Source: Balneola sp. (GTDB lineage: Bacteria; Bacteroidota; Rhodothermia; Balneolales; Balneolaceae). From it: DNA of 64,000 nt. A program made the position numbers and the translations under genes. The stretch spans positions 1 to 64,000 of the forward strand of contig JAEPPZ010000006.1 in the NCBI GenBank assembly GCA_017640785.1, read 5' to 3'. Positions within the stretch are counted from its first letter, which is position 1; every line of letters starts with the position of its first letter. The notes under the pieces were generated by a model, which did no database searches, was not told where the DNA came from, and saw nothing but the letters and a program-made list of their open reading frames with translations. Shown here piece by piece: positions 25,291-33,690 of this stretch.

Positions 25291-27008
25291 CAGTCAATAA
25301 GGCTTAAGGAATCACTTCCAAAAAAGCGAATATCCTGAGCTGCATTAAAAATACTGCGTGAAGTAAATGACACGTTTCTATCCAGATAATTTCTGATATC
25401 AGACCAGTTTACATTTCTTTTTTTGAGGGCATCAGCAAGAAAATAGGTGAATATGCTATGTCTTTTTTGTACTCCGTTAGGCTCAGCATAGATATATGAC
25501 CTTTGATCAGTGCTGGAAGCAAAGACTACCGTAGAATTTGGAATTTGATTTGTAATGGTAGCAGCAAGAAGGTCAAGTGAATTTTGTTTTGAAGAGCCCC
25601 GAATAAAATCTATATCTGCTATTATGGTCAGGTTTTGGACTGGTAGATTGGCAAACCCGTCAAGTAGTGAATTCAAATCTATTCTTGAAGCGGCACTATC
25701 TGATGTCGTTCCCAAAAAATATACTTTATCAGTTCTGGGATCAATTTCTGCATAACCATTTAAATATACCATCAGGTCTACCTGACGATTATTGATCCTG
25801 GAAACCAATCGATTAAAACCATTTACGGCTGTTTGGTTACCTGATATATCCTGAAATTTGATCGTTTGAGTCGGAACAATTCCTAAAGCATCGTTCATGT
25901 ATTTCTCTATCAGTTGTCCGTCACGGTGTGCATAGGCCTTTTCAGGTAGGTCACCTTCATAAGCCTGATTAGCTATGATAAATCCCCATCGACTTCTGTC
26001 CTCTTCTGTCAAACTTGGTATATCTCTTTCAACATCCACACTTCCAAAAGGCACATTAGGAATAGCGACTACAGATAATTCTCGCGAAAATTGAGACGGA
26101 CGCCAAATAATATCCACGTCGCTAGAAGAGACCCAGTTTTCAGAAATACCATATAAAACCTTGATCCAATCTCCCTGTGTTTCAACTAATTTCAGCTGAC
26201 TTCCCTGAGCAAGATCCGTAAGAATATTATTTGAGCTTATCCTGGCTTGATTCCTTAAAGCAGTTACAGTGGTTTTTACTACTACAAACGGGTCAAATAC
26301 CGATTTAATAGGAACCTCATAGTTATATAAACTATCATTGAATGTCACATCAAGTTCAATAAATATATCTTCCTGACCGGGGAAAATATCGGGATTTAAT
26401 TCTTCTAAAAAATTAACGGTCAAGCTGTTCTGAGATAAGCTCACATTATTTTTCTCCACCAAAACCTGATCATTATAATGGATCAAGTAAGATGCATTTT
26501 GTGGAGTATTTACAACTGCATCTAAAGTGTCTGTATCTACAAAATCACCGGTTTTTCGCAACAACCTTGTTTCTCCCGTTGGTTGAGGATCTCCAATAGG
26601 CTTCATATTCAAAAAAGAGATTCCCAATAAAGCCGAACTGGCTCCCAGTAGTGCGATCTGTTGACCTTGTTTATTCGGATCTGAAAACTCTAACGCAGTA
26701 TAACCTCCCAATGCAGCGGCACTAATACCTAGTGCCATGTATCCTAACCTTGGACGATACCGTTGTATGTATCGGTTGGTTTTTATTCTTAAAGCGTATT
26801 CAAATGTATTTGCTGATTTAAGTTTAAACTGAGCTACAGGCAACTCAGGAGTAACCGTTCCTGTTTTTTGCAAAAAGAGCTTTGATTCCAACAGCTTATA
26901 ATCTCCACGATCAACTTCTTCCTGACTTTCTACTATCCATGTTGTAGTGGAGCATGCCATCAGAAAAAACATCGGAAAAAGAAGTAAAATACTGATATTA
27001 TTTTTCAT
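25290..27008 (-). CDS. Lipoprotein with SH3-like and catalytically dead caspase-like domain
   Basis: 572 residues. Lipobox LMAC gives lipidation at Cys19. Two glycine-rich hydrophobic stretches are at about 89-105 and 117-133. A bacterial SH3-type segment spans about 245-300 (LAQGSQLKLVETQGDWIKVLYGISENWV). From 341 to about 565 it follows the caspase (peptidase C14) fold: WGFIIANQAYEGDLPEKAYAHRDG at the start, VVFASSTDQRSY and a helix SIFTYFLADALKKR at the end. The catalytic His position of the canonical YYSGHG reads YLNGYA (Tyr419), and the Cys position of the canonical LDACxSG reads ADIDFIRG (Asp467). Both nucleophile and base are gone. Its start overlaps the ackA stop (TGATG). Confidence 0.75.
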   Translation of the reverse strand: MKNNISILLLFPMFFLMACSTTTWIVESQEEVDRGDYKLLESKLFLQKTGTVTPELPVAQFKLKSANTFEYALRIKTNRYIQRYRPRLGYMALGISAAALGGYTALEFSDPNKQGQQIALLGASSALLGISFLNMKPIGDPQPTGETRLLRKTGDFVDTDTLDAVVNTPQNASYLIHYNDQVLVEKNNVSLSQNSLTVNFLEELNPDIFPGQEDIFIELDVTFNDSLYNYEVPIKSVFDPFVVVKTTVTALRNQARISSNNILTDLAQGSQLKLVETQGDWIKVLYGISENWVSSSDVDIIWRPSQFSRELSVVAIPNVPFGSVDVERDIPSLTEEDRSRWGFIIANQAYEGDLPEKAYAHRDGQLIEKYMNDALGIVPTQTIKFQDISGNQTAVNGFNRLVSRINNRQVDLMVYLNGYAEIDPRTDKVYFLGTTSDSAASRIDLNSLLDGFANLPVQNLTIIADIDFIRGSSKQNSLDLLAATITNQIPNSTVVFASSTDQRSYIYAEPNGVQKRHSIFTYFLADALKKRNVNWSDIRNYLDRNVSFTSRSIFNAAQDIRFFGSDSLSLID

Positions 27009-28225
27009 CAGGCCCAGGGAGTTTGCTTTGATGTAATTGCAATCTTTGCAGCATCAATAGCGATTACAAGTTCTTCATTGGTTGGGATAACATACACTCC
27101 AACTTTAGAATCTTCAGAACTGATCAATGGTTTCTCTCCGGATAAATTATTTTTACTCTCGTCAATTTCTATACCAAACGAACTCATATCCGAAAGTATT
27201 TTAGATCTTATTAAAGAAGAATTTTCTCCAATCCCTCCGGTAAAGATAATTGCATCCACCCCATTCATACTAGCAATGTACGACCCTATGTATTTCTTAG
27301 CCCGGTAACAAAAAACGTCGATTGCTTCCTGAGATCGCTTGTCGCCATCTTCCGCTTCTTCAATCAAATCTCTCATATCTGCGGCATAACCACTGAGTCC
27401 AAGCAAACCACTGTGTTTGTTTAAAAGTGCATGAACGTTAGCCAAAGATAATTCCTCTTTCTCTATGAGGTAGAATAAGATAGAAGGATCAATATCACCG
27501 GAACGCGTTCCCATTACCAAACCTTCTAATGGGGTAAAACCCATACTTGTATCGATAGATTCTCCATCTTTAATGGCAGTGATAGAGGCTCCATTTCCTA
27601 AATGACAAGTAATAATTTTGGAGCCCTTCTTTCTTACATCAGCTAATTTGTAATACTTCCGACTTACGTAATAATGTGAAGTTCCGTGAAATCCGTATCT
27701 CCGAATTTTATACCTGCGGTAAAGTCGGTTTGGAATACCATACAAGTACGCTTTTGAAGGTAACGTTTGATGAAAAGCTGTATCAAAAACGGCTACATGC
27801 GGAACATCAGGAAGGTGCTCTTTAGCAGCTCTTATTCCCTGTAAATTAGGGGGATTATGCAAAGGAGCGATATCAAAAGCTTCCTGTATAGCTTCTTCAA
27901 CATCTTCATCAATCAGAACTGAATCTTTAAATGTCTCGCCACCATGAACAACCCGGTGCCCAACAGCCTCAATTTCATCCAGCGACGACAGATAATCATT
28001 ATCAGCACCAACAAGTAACTCCATAACGGTCTTAAGAGCAATCGCATGATTGTCCAGAGCAAGAGATTTCTTTACCGGCTTCTCTCCTTTCCATTCCTGC
28101 CTTATTATTGAAGTTACTGCTCCAATCCTTTCCACCAAGCCTTTGCAAAGCGTTTCTTTGTCTTCAGTATGTATCAATTGATACTTAATAGAAGAACTAC
28201 CACAATTTATAACCAGTACTTTCAT
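27008..28225 (-). CDS. ackA: Acetate kinase
   Basis: 405 residues, ASKHA-fold kinase. Signature pieces: VLVINCGSSSIKYQLI at the N-terminus, HRVVHGGE, FDTAFHQTLP with the catalytic Asp, HLGNGASITAIKDGESIDTSMGFTPLEGL and FTGGIGENSSLIR. It makes ATP and acetate from acetyl-phosphate, or the reverse. It is the fourth gene of a same-strand run greA, Nudix, barrel, ackA, pseudo-caspase, EamA, pta, with the barrel gene ending 1 base upstream of its start. Confidence 0.97.
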   Translation of the reverse strand: MKVLVINCGSSSIKYQLIHTEDKETLCKGLVERIGAVTSIIRQEWKGEKPVKKSLALDNHAIALKTVMELLVGADNDYLSSLDEIEAVGHRVVHGGETFKDSVLIDEDVEEAIQEAFDIAPLHNPPNLQGIRAAKEHLPDVPHVAVFDTAFHQTLPSKAYLYGIPNRLYRRYKIRRYGFHGTSHYYVSRKYYKLADVRKKGSKIITCHLGNGASITAIKDGESIDTSMGFTPLEGLVMGTRSGDIDPSILFYLIEKEELSLANVHALLNKHSGLLGLSGYAADMRDLIEEAEDGDKRSQEAIDVFCYRAKKYIGSYIASMNGVDAIIFTGGIGENSSLIRSKILSDMSSFGIEIDESKNNLSGEKPLISSEDSKVGVYVIPTNEELVIAIDAAKIAITSKQTPWA

Positions 28226-28226
28226 A

Positions 28227-29432
28227 TCAAAGTGAGATTACAGCTCCAAAACCGATCAAATTCCTAAACTCAAAGTTTGATTTTCCGGCATCAGGTTCTG
28301 ATATCCAGAAAGGAACTTCATATCTGATGGCAAACCCCCGGGGCTTTCCCAGAAAATCAGGAATATTTATCGAAAACTGAAGTCCGATTCCCGCGTCAAG
28401 TAATACAGGATTGTCTTCAAAAACAGTACCTGCATCCGCAAAAACATAACTTTTTAAAAACACGAACTCCCCAATCATTCCATTCTTCAATGAACTGTTG
28501 ATCGGATTCGGAAATTCTAATTCGGTATTCAGAGCTACAATGGAATTAAAACCGGCAACACTCAAATCAGAATATTGAGTATCAGTATAACCTCTGAGGT
28601 TCCCACCACCTGAAAACTGAGCTAAACCATTATCAAGCCAGCTTATTGGAATTGTTCCTTTGGCTCTGCTGATACCGTTTCCAAGCCAGTTGATCGGTTG
28701 AGCATAACTAGCCGTGTATAAAAATTCAGGAGCTGTATTTTCAGAAGTAAATCCCCCAAATACTCGTAATGCTAAACCAAATTGTTCATTTAAAGATAAC
28801 ACATTCCATATTTCAGCATTTAAAACCGAAAATGAAGGGCTTTCAGGATTGAGATTCTGTTGGAAATCCAGGTTTAATTCAAAAGTCTTCTCATCAGATT
28901 CGTTGTGCAACATAAACTCAATGCCTACTAATGATTTCCAAGTTGAAGACCATTGTATTGGATACGGCCGGTACGCAACATCGTACATCTTTTGTTGAGA
29001 AAAAGAAGCGGAAAATTCTTTGTATCTGAGTTCATTAAAACCGTCTTGCCAGCGTTTATTCAATGAAAGAGAATGACTTGAAAATCCTGTTCTTATACTG
29101 GAAATTGCCTGAATGCTTCCCTCTTCACCAAAATCCGATATTGATTTTATGGGCTCTGTGAAACTCAGATAGTAAGAAACCGGATTGTCGGGAAAATTTG
29201 TCCCCACCCATAAACCGGCGTCAAGTCGATGTGGACCATCTTTAAAAGAACCTTCGTGTTCACCTAAAACTCTGATTCCCAATCGAACTCCGTCAACAGA
29301 GTTGTACCATACATCCGGTGCAGGTATAAATTTATATTTACCGTAATTATCCTGAGAGAGCAGTGAACTGCAGGTTATCAACCAAACAAAAATGAAAGAA
29401 AATAATTTAGTTATTTCAGATCTATGATCCAC
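28227..29432 (-). CDS. Outer-membrane beta-barrel, Omp85/BamA-like C-terminal domain
   Basis: About 401 residues from the start chosen here. After a signal peptide (KLFSFIFVWLITCSSLLSQ) the protein consists of alternating strands with aromatic girdles and ends in a hydrophobic strand (FEFRNLIGFGAVISL). The stretch GGGNLRGYTDTQ matches the VRGY/RGY loop of Omp85 barrels, and GEFVFLKSYVFADAGTVF is typical of their last strands. No POTRA domain is present, so it is a barrel-only member. The open frame extends back to an ATG at 29501, but that would overlap the Nudix gene by 91 bases and put 33 residues before the signal peptide; I prefer GTG at 29432. Confidence 0.7.
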   Translation of the reverse strand: MDHRSEITKLFSFIFVWLITCSSLLSQDNYGKYKFIPAPDVWYNSVDGVRLGIRVLGEHEGSFKDGPHRLDAGLWVGTNFPDNPVSYYLSFTEPIKSISDFGEEGSIQAISSIRTGFSSHSLSLNKRWQDGFNELRYKEFSASFSQQKMYDVAYRPYPIQWSSTWKSLVGIEFMLHNESDEKTFELNLDFQQNLNPESPSFSVLNAEIWNVLSLNEQFGLALRVFGGFTSENTAPEFLYTASYAQPINWLGNGISRAKGTIPISWLDNGLAQFSGGGNLRGYTDTQYSDLSVAGFNSIVALNTELEFPNPINSSLKNGMIGEFVFLKSYVFADAGTVFEDNPVLLDAGIGLQFSINIPDFLGKPRGFAIRYEVPFWISEPDAGKSNFEFRNLIGFGAVISL

Positions 29433-29869
29433 TCTGGTAGGATTTGTTGGTTGATTAGGATATCGTTTATCAGTCGTATCAATCTTTTTTGTTCCGGCCA
29501 ATGAATATACTCATTGATTTGGTCAGCTTTAACCCATAAATATCCGGTATGTTCGTCATCCAGTTTAATACGTTCATCAGTCCATTCTATTTTTGCTGCA
29601 AATGCCGGAATTTGGTGAATGGTATCAGTTTTGTGTTCATAAAAAGAGTTAACCGATGGAACTGTCCAGAAACTAGAAGGCTTTTCTGAAATCTCTTCCT
29701 TCAACTCTCTTAAAGCAGCTTGCCAAAAGGTTTCCTCTTCTTCAACTTTACCGCCTACCATTCGCCATTGATTGGCATATATTTTTTTGGATGAACGCTT
29801 TAAGATCAAAAACTCAACGTTCTTGCCGTTTATTCTGTAAGGATATACGTCAATGAGCTTTTTTTCCAA
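29411..29869 (-). CDS. Nudix hydrolase
   Basis: 152 residues. Nudix box GGKVEEEETFWQAALRELKEEI matches G-x5-E-x7-R-E-U-x-E-E, although the usual final Gly is Ser. The context of the box (LILKRSSKKIYANQWRMVGGK) resembles dihydroneopterin triphosphate/dATP pyrophosphohydrolases. It cleaves nucleoside diphosphate-linked compounds; the substrate is unknown. It starts 12 bases after greA and overlaps the barrel gene start. Confidence 0.88.
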   Translation of the reverse strand: MEKKLIDVYPYRINGKNVEFLILKRSSKKIYANQWRMVGGKVEEEETFWQAALRELKEEISEKPSSFWTVPSVNSFYEHKTDTIHQIPAFAAKIEWTDERIKLDDEHTGYLWVKADQINEYIHWPEQKRLIRLINDILINQQILPEWIIDLK

Positions 29870-29881
29870 AGCCTGGCCTAT

Positions 29882-30355
29882 TTAGATTTCGATTTTCTTG
29901 ATCTCTAATTCAAGCTCGCCTGCAGGTACTTTCACTGTTACTACATCTCCAACTGCTTTCCCTACTAATGCCTGACCGATCGGAGATTCAATAGAAATTT
30001 TACCGGCTTTAAAATCAGCCTCATTCGGAGAAACCAAAGTATATTGCATCTCCTTATTCATCTTTTTATTCAGAATAGTGACTTTGGTTAAAACACGTAC
30101 CTGTGACAGATCAAGTTCTGTCGCATCTAATACACGAGCGTTTGCAAGAATGTCTTCGAGTTTTGTAATACGATCTTCCATGTGTCCCTGCGCCTCTTTA
30201 GCGGCATCGTATTCCGCATTCTCACTTAAATCACCTTTTGCACGTGCTTCAGCGATATCTTCAGCAACTTCTTTTCTACCTCTTGTTTTAAGGTCTTTTA
30301 ATTCTGCATCTAGTTTATCGTACCCTTCCTGCGATAAATATTGGATCTTACTCAT
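29882..30355 (-). CDS. greA: Transcription elongation factor GreA
   Basis: 157 residues, usual length. N-terminal coiled coil with the acidic tip (DIAEARAKGDLSENAEYDAAKEAQGHMEDRI) and C-terminal FKBP-like domain (SPIGQALVGKAVGDVVTVKVPAGELELEI). GreA enters the RNA polymerase secondary channel and rescues backtracked complexes. It is the first gene of the ackA-pta transcript, separated by 118 bases from the MFS gene upstream, with that gene's terminator in between. Confidence 0.97.
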   Translation of the reverse strand: MSKIQYLSQEGYDKLDAELKDLKTRGRKEVAEDIAEARAKGDLSENAEYDAAKEAQGHMEDRITKLEDILANARVLDATELDLSQVRVLTKVTILNKKMNKEMQYTLVSPNEADFKAGKISIESPIGQALVGKAVGDVVTVKVPAGELELEIKKIEI

Positions 30356-30383
30356 GATCTTTCTTGTATTCGGTTTCTGAAAT

Positions 30384-30414
30384 AAAAAGAAGAGCTCACC
30401 TTTCGGCTGCCCTT
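30384..30414 (-). terminator. Probable intrinsic terminator of the MFS gene
   Basis: On the minus strand AAGGGC and GCTCTT pair (one G-T), with an inner GCC/GGT pair around a GAAA tetraloop, followed by CTTTTTATTT. It lies 60-90 bases after the MFS stop and just before greA, so it separates the two transcripts. The stem contains a bulge, hence moderate confidence. Confidence 0.5.
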
Positions 30415-30473
30415 CAACTCTCTGAAAATAAGAGTTATTAGAGTGTTTTTCTAATAATTAATAGAATTTCTGT

Positions 30474-31700
30474 TTATGCGTCAACTACGCTTTTCCTACT
30501 GAGAATTCGAATGGCAAATACAAGAGCTCCTAAAACCAGAACTGCTCCCATAAAAAATGGCGCTCCTGAAAACTGAAAAGGTGCCGCATCTGAAGTAAAA
30601 TATCCGAACAGACCAGTCATCATGGGCGGACCAAAGATAGAAGTAAAACTAACCAGACTGGTTAAAGCTCCCTGCAATTCTCCCTGCTGGTTTTGCGGAA
30701 CCTGGTTAGACACAATTCCCTGTAACGATGGCCCTGCAAATCCTCCCAGACAATATGGAACTATCATTGCCATCATAATGGCTCCGGTGGGCGAAAAAGC
30801 AAAGCCTAAAAAGCCTAAGCAATACATTATCAGTCCAAAATAAACTGATTTAACTTCCCCAATCTTTGGAATTACAATTCGTGTTAATCCTCCCTGGACG
30901 ATGGCAACACAAAATCCAACAATACCCAACGAAATACCTACCATTTTCTCATCCCATAGGAATTTCTCCATTGTGTAATAAGTCCATGTACTTTGAGTGG
31001 CATGGCTGGCGAGATATATCAATCCAAAAACGATCACTAATCCTGAAATCCCGGGAAATGATTTCAATTGCTTTAGTGAGCCCATCGGATTAGCTCTTTT
31101 AAGTTCAAACTTACGTCGGTTTTCTTTGGGAAGTGATTCTGGAAGAATAAAATATCCATATGCTACATTCAGTAATGTAAGTCCTGCGGCAGCAAAAAAC
31201 GGGACTCTGGTTCCGTATTGTCCTAAAAGTCCTCCGATCACTGGACCGATTATAAATCCTAAACCAAAAGCGGCTCCGATCAACCCGAAGTTTTGTGAAC
31301 GTTTTTCGGGAGAACTGATATCAGCAATGTAGGCGCTTGCCGTAGTTATGCTCGCTCCTGTTAATCCTGAAATAAAGCGGGCGATAAACAGCCAGAAAAT
31401 ATTTGGAGCAAAACCGATCAATATGTAATCGATTCCAAATCCGAACAGCGATAACAACAGAACCGGTCGCCGACCAAAGCGGTCACTGAGAGCTCCGATC
31501 AAAGGAGCACATATAAACTGAGTGAATGCATACACAAACATCAGCCAACCGCCGTACAGAGCAGCTTTTGATAGTCCTTCACCTGTAAGCTCTACAATAA
31601 GTGCGGGAATGATCGGGATTATAATTCCAAGTCCGATCACATCAATTAAAACGGTAATAAAAATAAAAGCCAGTGCGGCTTTGCGTGGTTCTTTGGACAT
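30474..31700 (-). CDS. MFS transporter of the TetA type
   Basis: 408 residues, 12 predicted helices. The loop 2-3 motif [14 protein letters not shown] (69-82) is the MFS signature and [35 protein letters not shown] at the start matches the TCR/Tet drug-efflux group. The family exports small drugs by proton antiport; resistance to tetracycline cannot be claimed from this. It appears monocistronic, with a terminator after it and a repeat-rich 485-base gap before it. Confidence 0.88.
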   Translation of the reverse strand: MSKEPRKAALAFIFITVLIDVIGLGIIIPIIPALIVELTGEGLSKAALYGGWLMFVYAFTQFICAPLIGALSDRFGRRPVLLLSLFGFGIDYILIGFAPNIFWLFIARFISGLTGASITTASAYIADISSPEKRSQNFGLIGAAFGLGFIIGPVIGGLLGQYGTRVPFFAAAGLTLLNVAYGYFILPESLPKENRRKFELKRANPMGSLKQLKSFPGISGLVIVFGLIYLASHATQSTWTYYTMEKFLWDEKMVGISLGIVGFCVAIVQGGLTRIVIPKIGEVKSVYFGLIMYCLGFLGFAFSPTGAIMMAMIVPYCLGGFAGPSLQGIVSNQVPQNQQGELQGALTSLVSFTSIFGPPMMTGLFGYFTSDAAPFQFSGAPFFMGAVLVLGALVFAIRILSRKSVVDA

Positions 31701-32185
31701 GGTATAAATTTGTGTCCAATGATAGGCTTTTGACTTCCTAATTGGAAGCAGGAATCTGATGTAAAAGTACTGGTTTTTGTGAGCTGATTGTTCTGCTATA
31801 GATGTAGATGCTAGATAAATCGTCTTTAGTATTTAAAACGACGAAGCTCCTTTTTTGCCTATTAATATCAACCGCAGGACTAAAGATCTTGCTTGTTTAT
31901 GTACGAGTTTAAGGCAAAGAACAAAAATCTCCCTTAGAAGGGAGACCTATCGAACACTTGTGTGAGATCAGAGGGATGTTGTGCAGTTTCTGAGCTTATA
32001 AACTGCACAACATCCTCCGTCCGCCCTAACTAACGCAAGCGTCTCGCTTGTGCACTTCTTGCAAAACATTCGTCCAAGCGTGACGCTTGAACTAGAAAGG
32101 GAGCTAACTCACTATCCCAAAACCCTTCAAAGAAACCGTACAAAAGTATGTATTAGTTTCTATTTTAAGGCAAATAAAAGCGAAG
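31701..32185. repeat. Gene-free region with inverted composite repeat
   Basis: 485 bases. 31701-31920 show nothing recognisable. From 31927 comes an inverted partial copy of the composite element of 12771 and 16178 (TCTCCCTTAGAAGGGAGA then GTGAGATCAGAGGGATGTT). It runs into a perfect 16-base inverted repeat: GGATGTTGTGCAGTTT (31974-31989) and AAACTGCACAACATCC (32000-32015) with a 10-base loop. A two-part palindromic element follows (CAAGCGTCTCGCTTG within 32032-32053, CAAGCGTGACGCTTG within 32071-32095). The last 90 bases precede the methyltransferase and must hold its promoter. Confidence 0.75.
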
Positions 32186-32716
32186 ATGCCTAAAAAACTA
32201 ACTACCAAAGAAATACTTGAAGAGAATCTGTCTCAAAAACCACCGGCTAAATTAGCTGAGGTAAAAGTGATCCTTCATAATATTAGAAGTCTGCATAATG
32301 TGGGCTCTGTTTTTCGTTCTTCGGATGCATTCGGAATTTCTGAATTGATTCTAACCGGATATACTCCCACTCCTCCCCGACCTGAGATCAACAAAACAGC
32401 CATTGGTGCGGAAGAATTTGTGGAATGGAGACATTTTGAAAGGGCAACTGAGATCATTGAATCACTTAAGGAAGATGGATATTCCATTTTGGGGATGGAA
32501 CAGACAACAGGAAGTATTTCCCTCAACAAACTTGATGTTAATAACTACGATAAGATCTGTCTGGTGATGGGAAATGAAGTCACCGGTATCGATTCCGAAA
32601 TTCTCGAATTGATGGACGAATTTGTAGCCATCCCACAGTTTGGCCAAAAGCACTCGCTTAATGTTTCAGTTGCCGCTGCGGTGATGCTTTATGCGTTGTT
32701 GGAGAAGCTGAGTTAA
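32186..32716 (+). CDS. TrmH/SpoU-family RNA 2'-O-methyltransferase
   Basis: 176 residues, SPOUT trefoil-knot methyltransferase without extra N-terminal domain. Motif 1 is HNVGSVFRSSDAFG with the catalytic Arg region, motif 2 LVMGNEVTGIDSE, motif 3 IPQFGQKHSLNVSVAAAVMLY. These bind S-adenosylmethionine in the knot and methylate a ribose in tRNA or rRNA. The size suits small TrmH-like proteins that act on tRNA. Specific target unknown. It stands alone between repeat regions. Confidence 0.92.
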   Translation: MPKKLTTKEILEENLSQKPPAKLAEVKVILHNIRSLHNVGSVFRSSDAFGISELILTGYTPTPPRPEINKTAIGAEEFVEWRHFERATEIIESLKEDGYSILGMEQTTGSISLNKLDVNNYDKICLVMGNEVTGIDSEILELMDEFVAIPQFGQKHSLNVSVAAAVMLYALLEKLS

Positions 32717-33429
32717 GGAAATGATATATATAACCCTGACAGGGTTATAATTTACTTATTTCGTGATTTATACCATCTACAAACCCTGTCAGGGTTATAA
32801 ATAGACAAAGTCATCTCGTGGCGTATGCCCGAGATCTGGATCTAGTTGAAGCTTACCGTCTATTATTACAATTCAGATTCCTGCCTTCGCAGTAATGAAT
32901 TTAATTATAAAATGTTAAAGACCTCCTCTGTCTCCTCCTGCATCAGGAGGAGAACTCGTTGATAAAATTTTCAATATGCTTGGGATTTCCCCTCCTTATC
33001 CAAGGAGGGGTGAACTACTTACTGCCCAACAATTTGTTGCGGAATTGGGGAGGTCCAAATCTTGCTCTGCCTCGACTGGAATTAACCCTGACAGGGTTAT
33101 AATTTACTTATTTCGTGATTTATACCATCTACAAACCCTGTCAGGGTTGTAAACTCGAGAAACTTAACCTAGCTCTTTATCACATTTTTAAGTTTTTGAA
33201 CCACTGATTTAATGGATTAAAGGATATCAAGGATATCAAGGATATTTTATCCAAAAAAATCCGTGTTAATCCGGCTATCTGATTAATCCGCGGTTCAAAA
33301 TTGATAGTGAGTTATTTATTTATTCAGCAAAAGCTATTCATTAACAAAAAGTATTAAAATCCGAAACTGATTTCCCTATTTACTTGTTAGACAAGTAGAA
33401 CAAAGAAAAATTTAATCTAACTACAAAAA
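32717..33429. repeat. Gene-free repeat region with two 70-base direct repeats
   Basis: 713 bases without a gene. A 70-base unit at 32731-32800 recurs at 33083-33152 with one difference. Each unit begins and ends with an AACCCTGACAGGGTT-type palindrome. Between them lie two other palindromes (CTCCTCCTGCATCAGGAGGAG core, CCCCTCCTTATCCAAGGAGGGG core). After the second copy, 33193-33300 has GAACCACTGATTTAATGGATTAA at one end and its partner TTAATCCGCGGTTC at the other, enclosing a short tandem GGATATCAA. The last 120 bases are the upstream region of the 68-residue gene. Confidence 0.85.
33381..33397 (+). promoter_or_regulatory. Palindromic operator candidate
   Basis: TACTTGT (33381-33387), spacer TAG, ACAAGTA (33391-33397): a perfect 7-base dyad with 3-base spacer, 33 bases before the start of the 68-residue membrane protein gene. 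The size and spacing suit a dimeric repressor of TetR or MarR type. No such regulator is encoded in the window. Confidence 0.45.
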
Positions 33430-33636
33430 ATGAGTTTGAAAGAGAAGACTATTAGCGAAGTGGAAAACAGAATCGAAAAAATTGAAAGAGCTATTGCAAA
33501 AAACGGCGTTGGTTCAAGTTATCTGTCTAAAGCAGAACGTGTACAAAGAGATGTGAACATTGGGTTGGCTTTAGGTGGACTAGCTTTAATTGCAGGAGTA
33601 ACAGCCTGGGCTTTATTATCAAATAACGAAGACTAA
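33430..33636 (+). CDS. Small single-pass membrane protein, unknown
   Basis: 68 residues. The N-terminal 45 residues are charged and helical (SEVENRIEKIERAIAKNG), and one hydrophobic helix (IGLALGGLALIAGVTAWALL) lies at about 44-63, followed by a short acidic tail. No family recognised. An operator-like palindrome precedes it and a strong terminator follows, which supports that it is a real, separately regulated gene. Confidence 0.65.
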   Translation: MSLKEKTISEVENRIEKIERAIAKNGVGSSYLSKAERVQRDVNIGLALGGLALIAGVTAWALLSNNED

Positions 33637-33654
33637 TCTGACCGAATTAAAATT

Positions 33655-33688
33655 AAAGAGGCGATACTAACTATCGCCTCTTTTTTTG
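33655..33688 (+). terminator. Intrinsic terminator
   Basis: AGAGGCGATA and TATCGCCTCT pair around a CTAAC loop, followed by seven or more T. It ends the 68-residue gene; the convergent 177-residue gene stops right beside it and may share it. Confidence 0.9.
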
Positions 33689-33690
33689 TT

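Noticed and set aside
29433-29501. ATG at 29501 as start of the outer-membrane barrel
   Set aside because: It would overlap the Nudix gene by 91 bases and place 33 polar residues before the signal peptide.
30474-31700. Tetracycline resistance gene
   Set aside because: MFS motifs place it in the TetA-like group, but nothing specific for tetracycline can be read and housekeeping relatives are common.
32731-33152. CRISPR-like pair of repeats
   Set aside because: Only two copies, 70 bases long, palindromic ends, a single 282-base interval made of other repeats, and no cas gene in the window.
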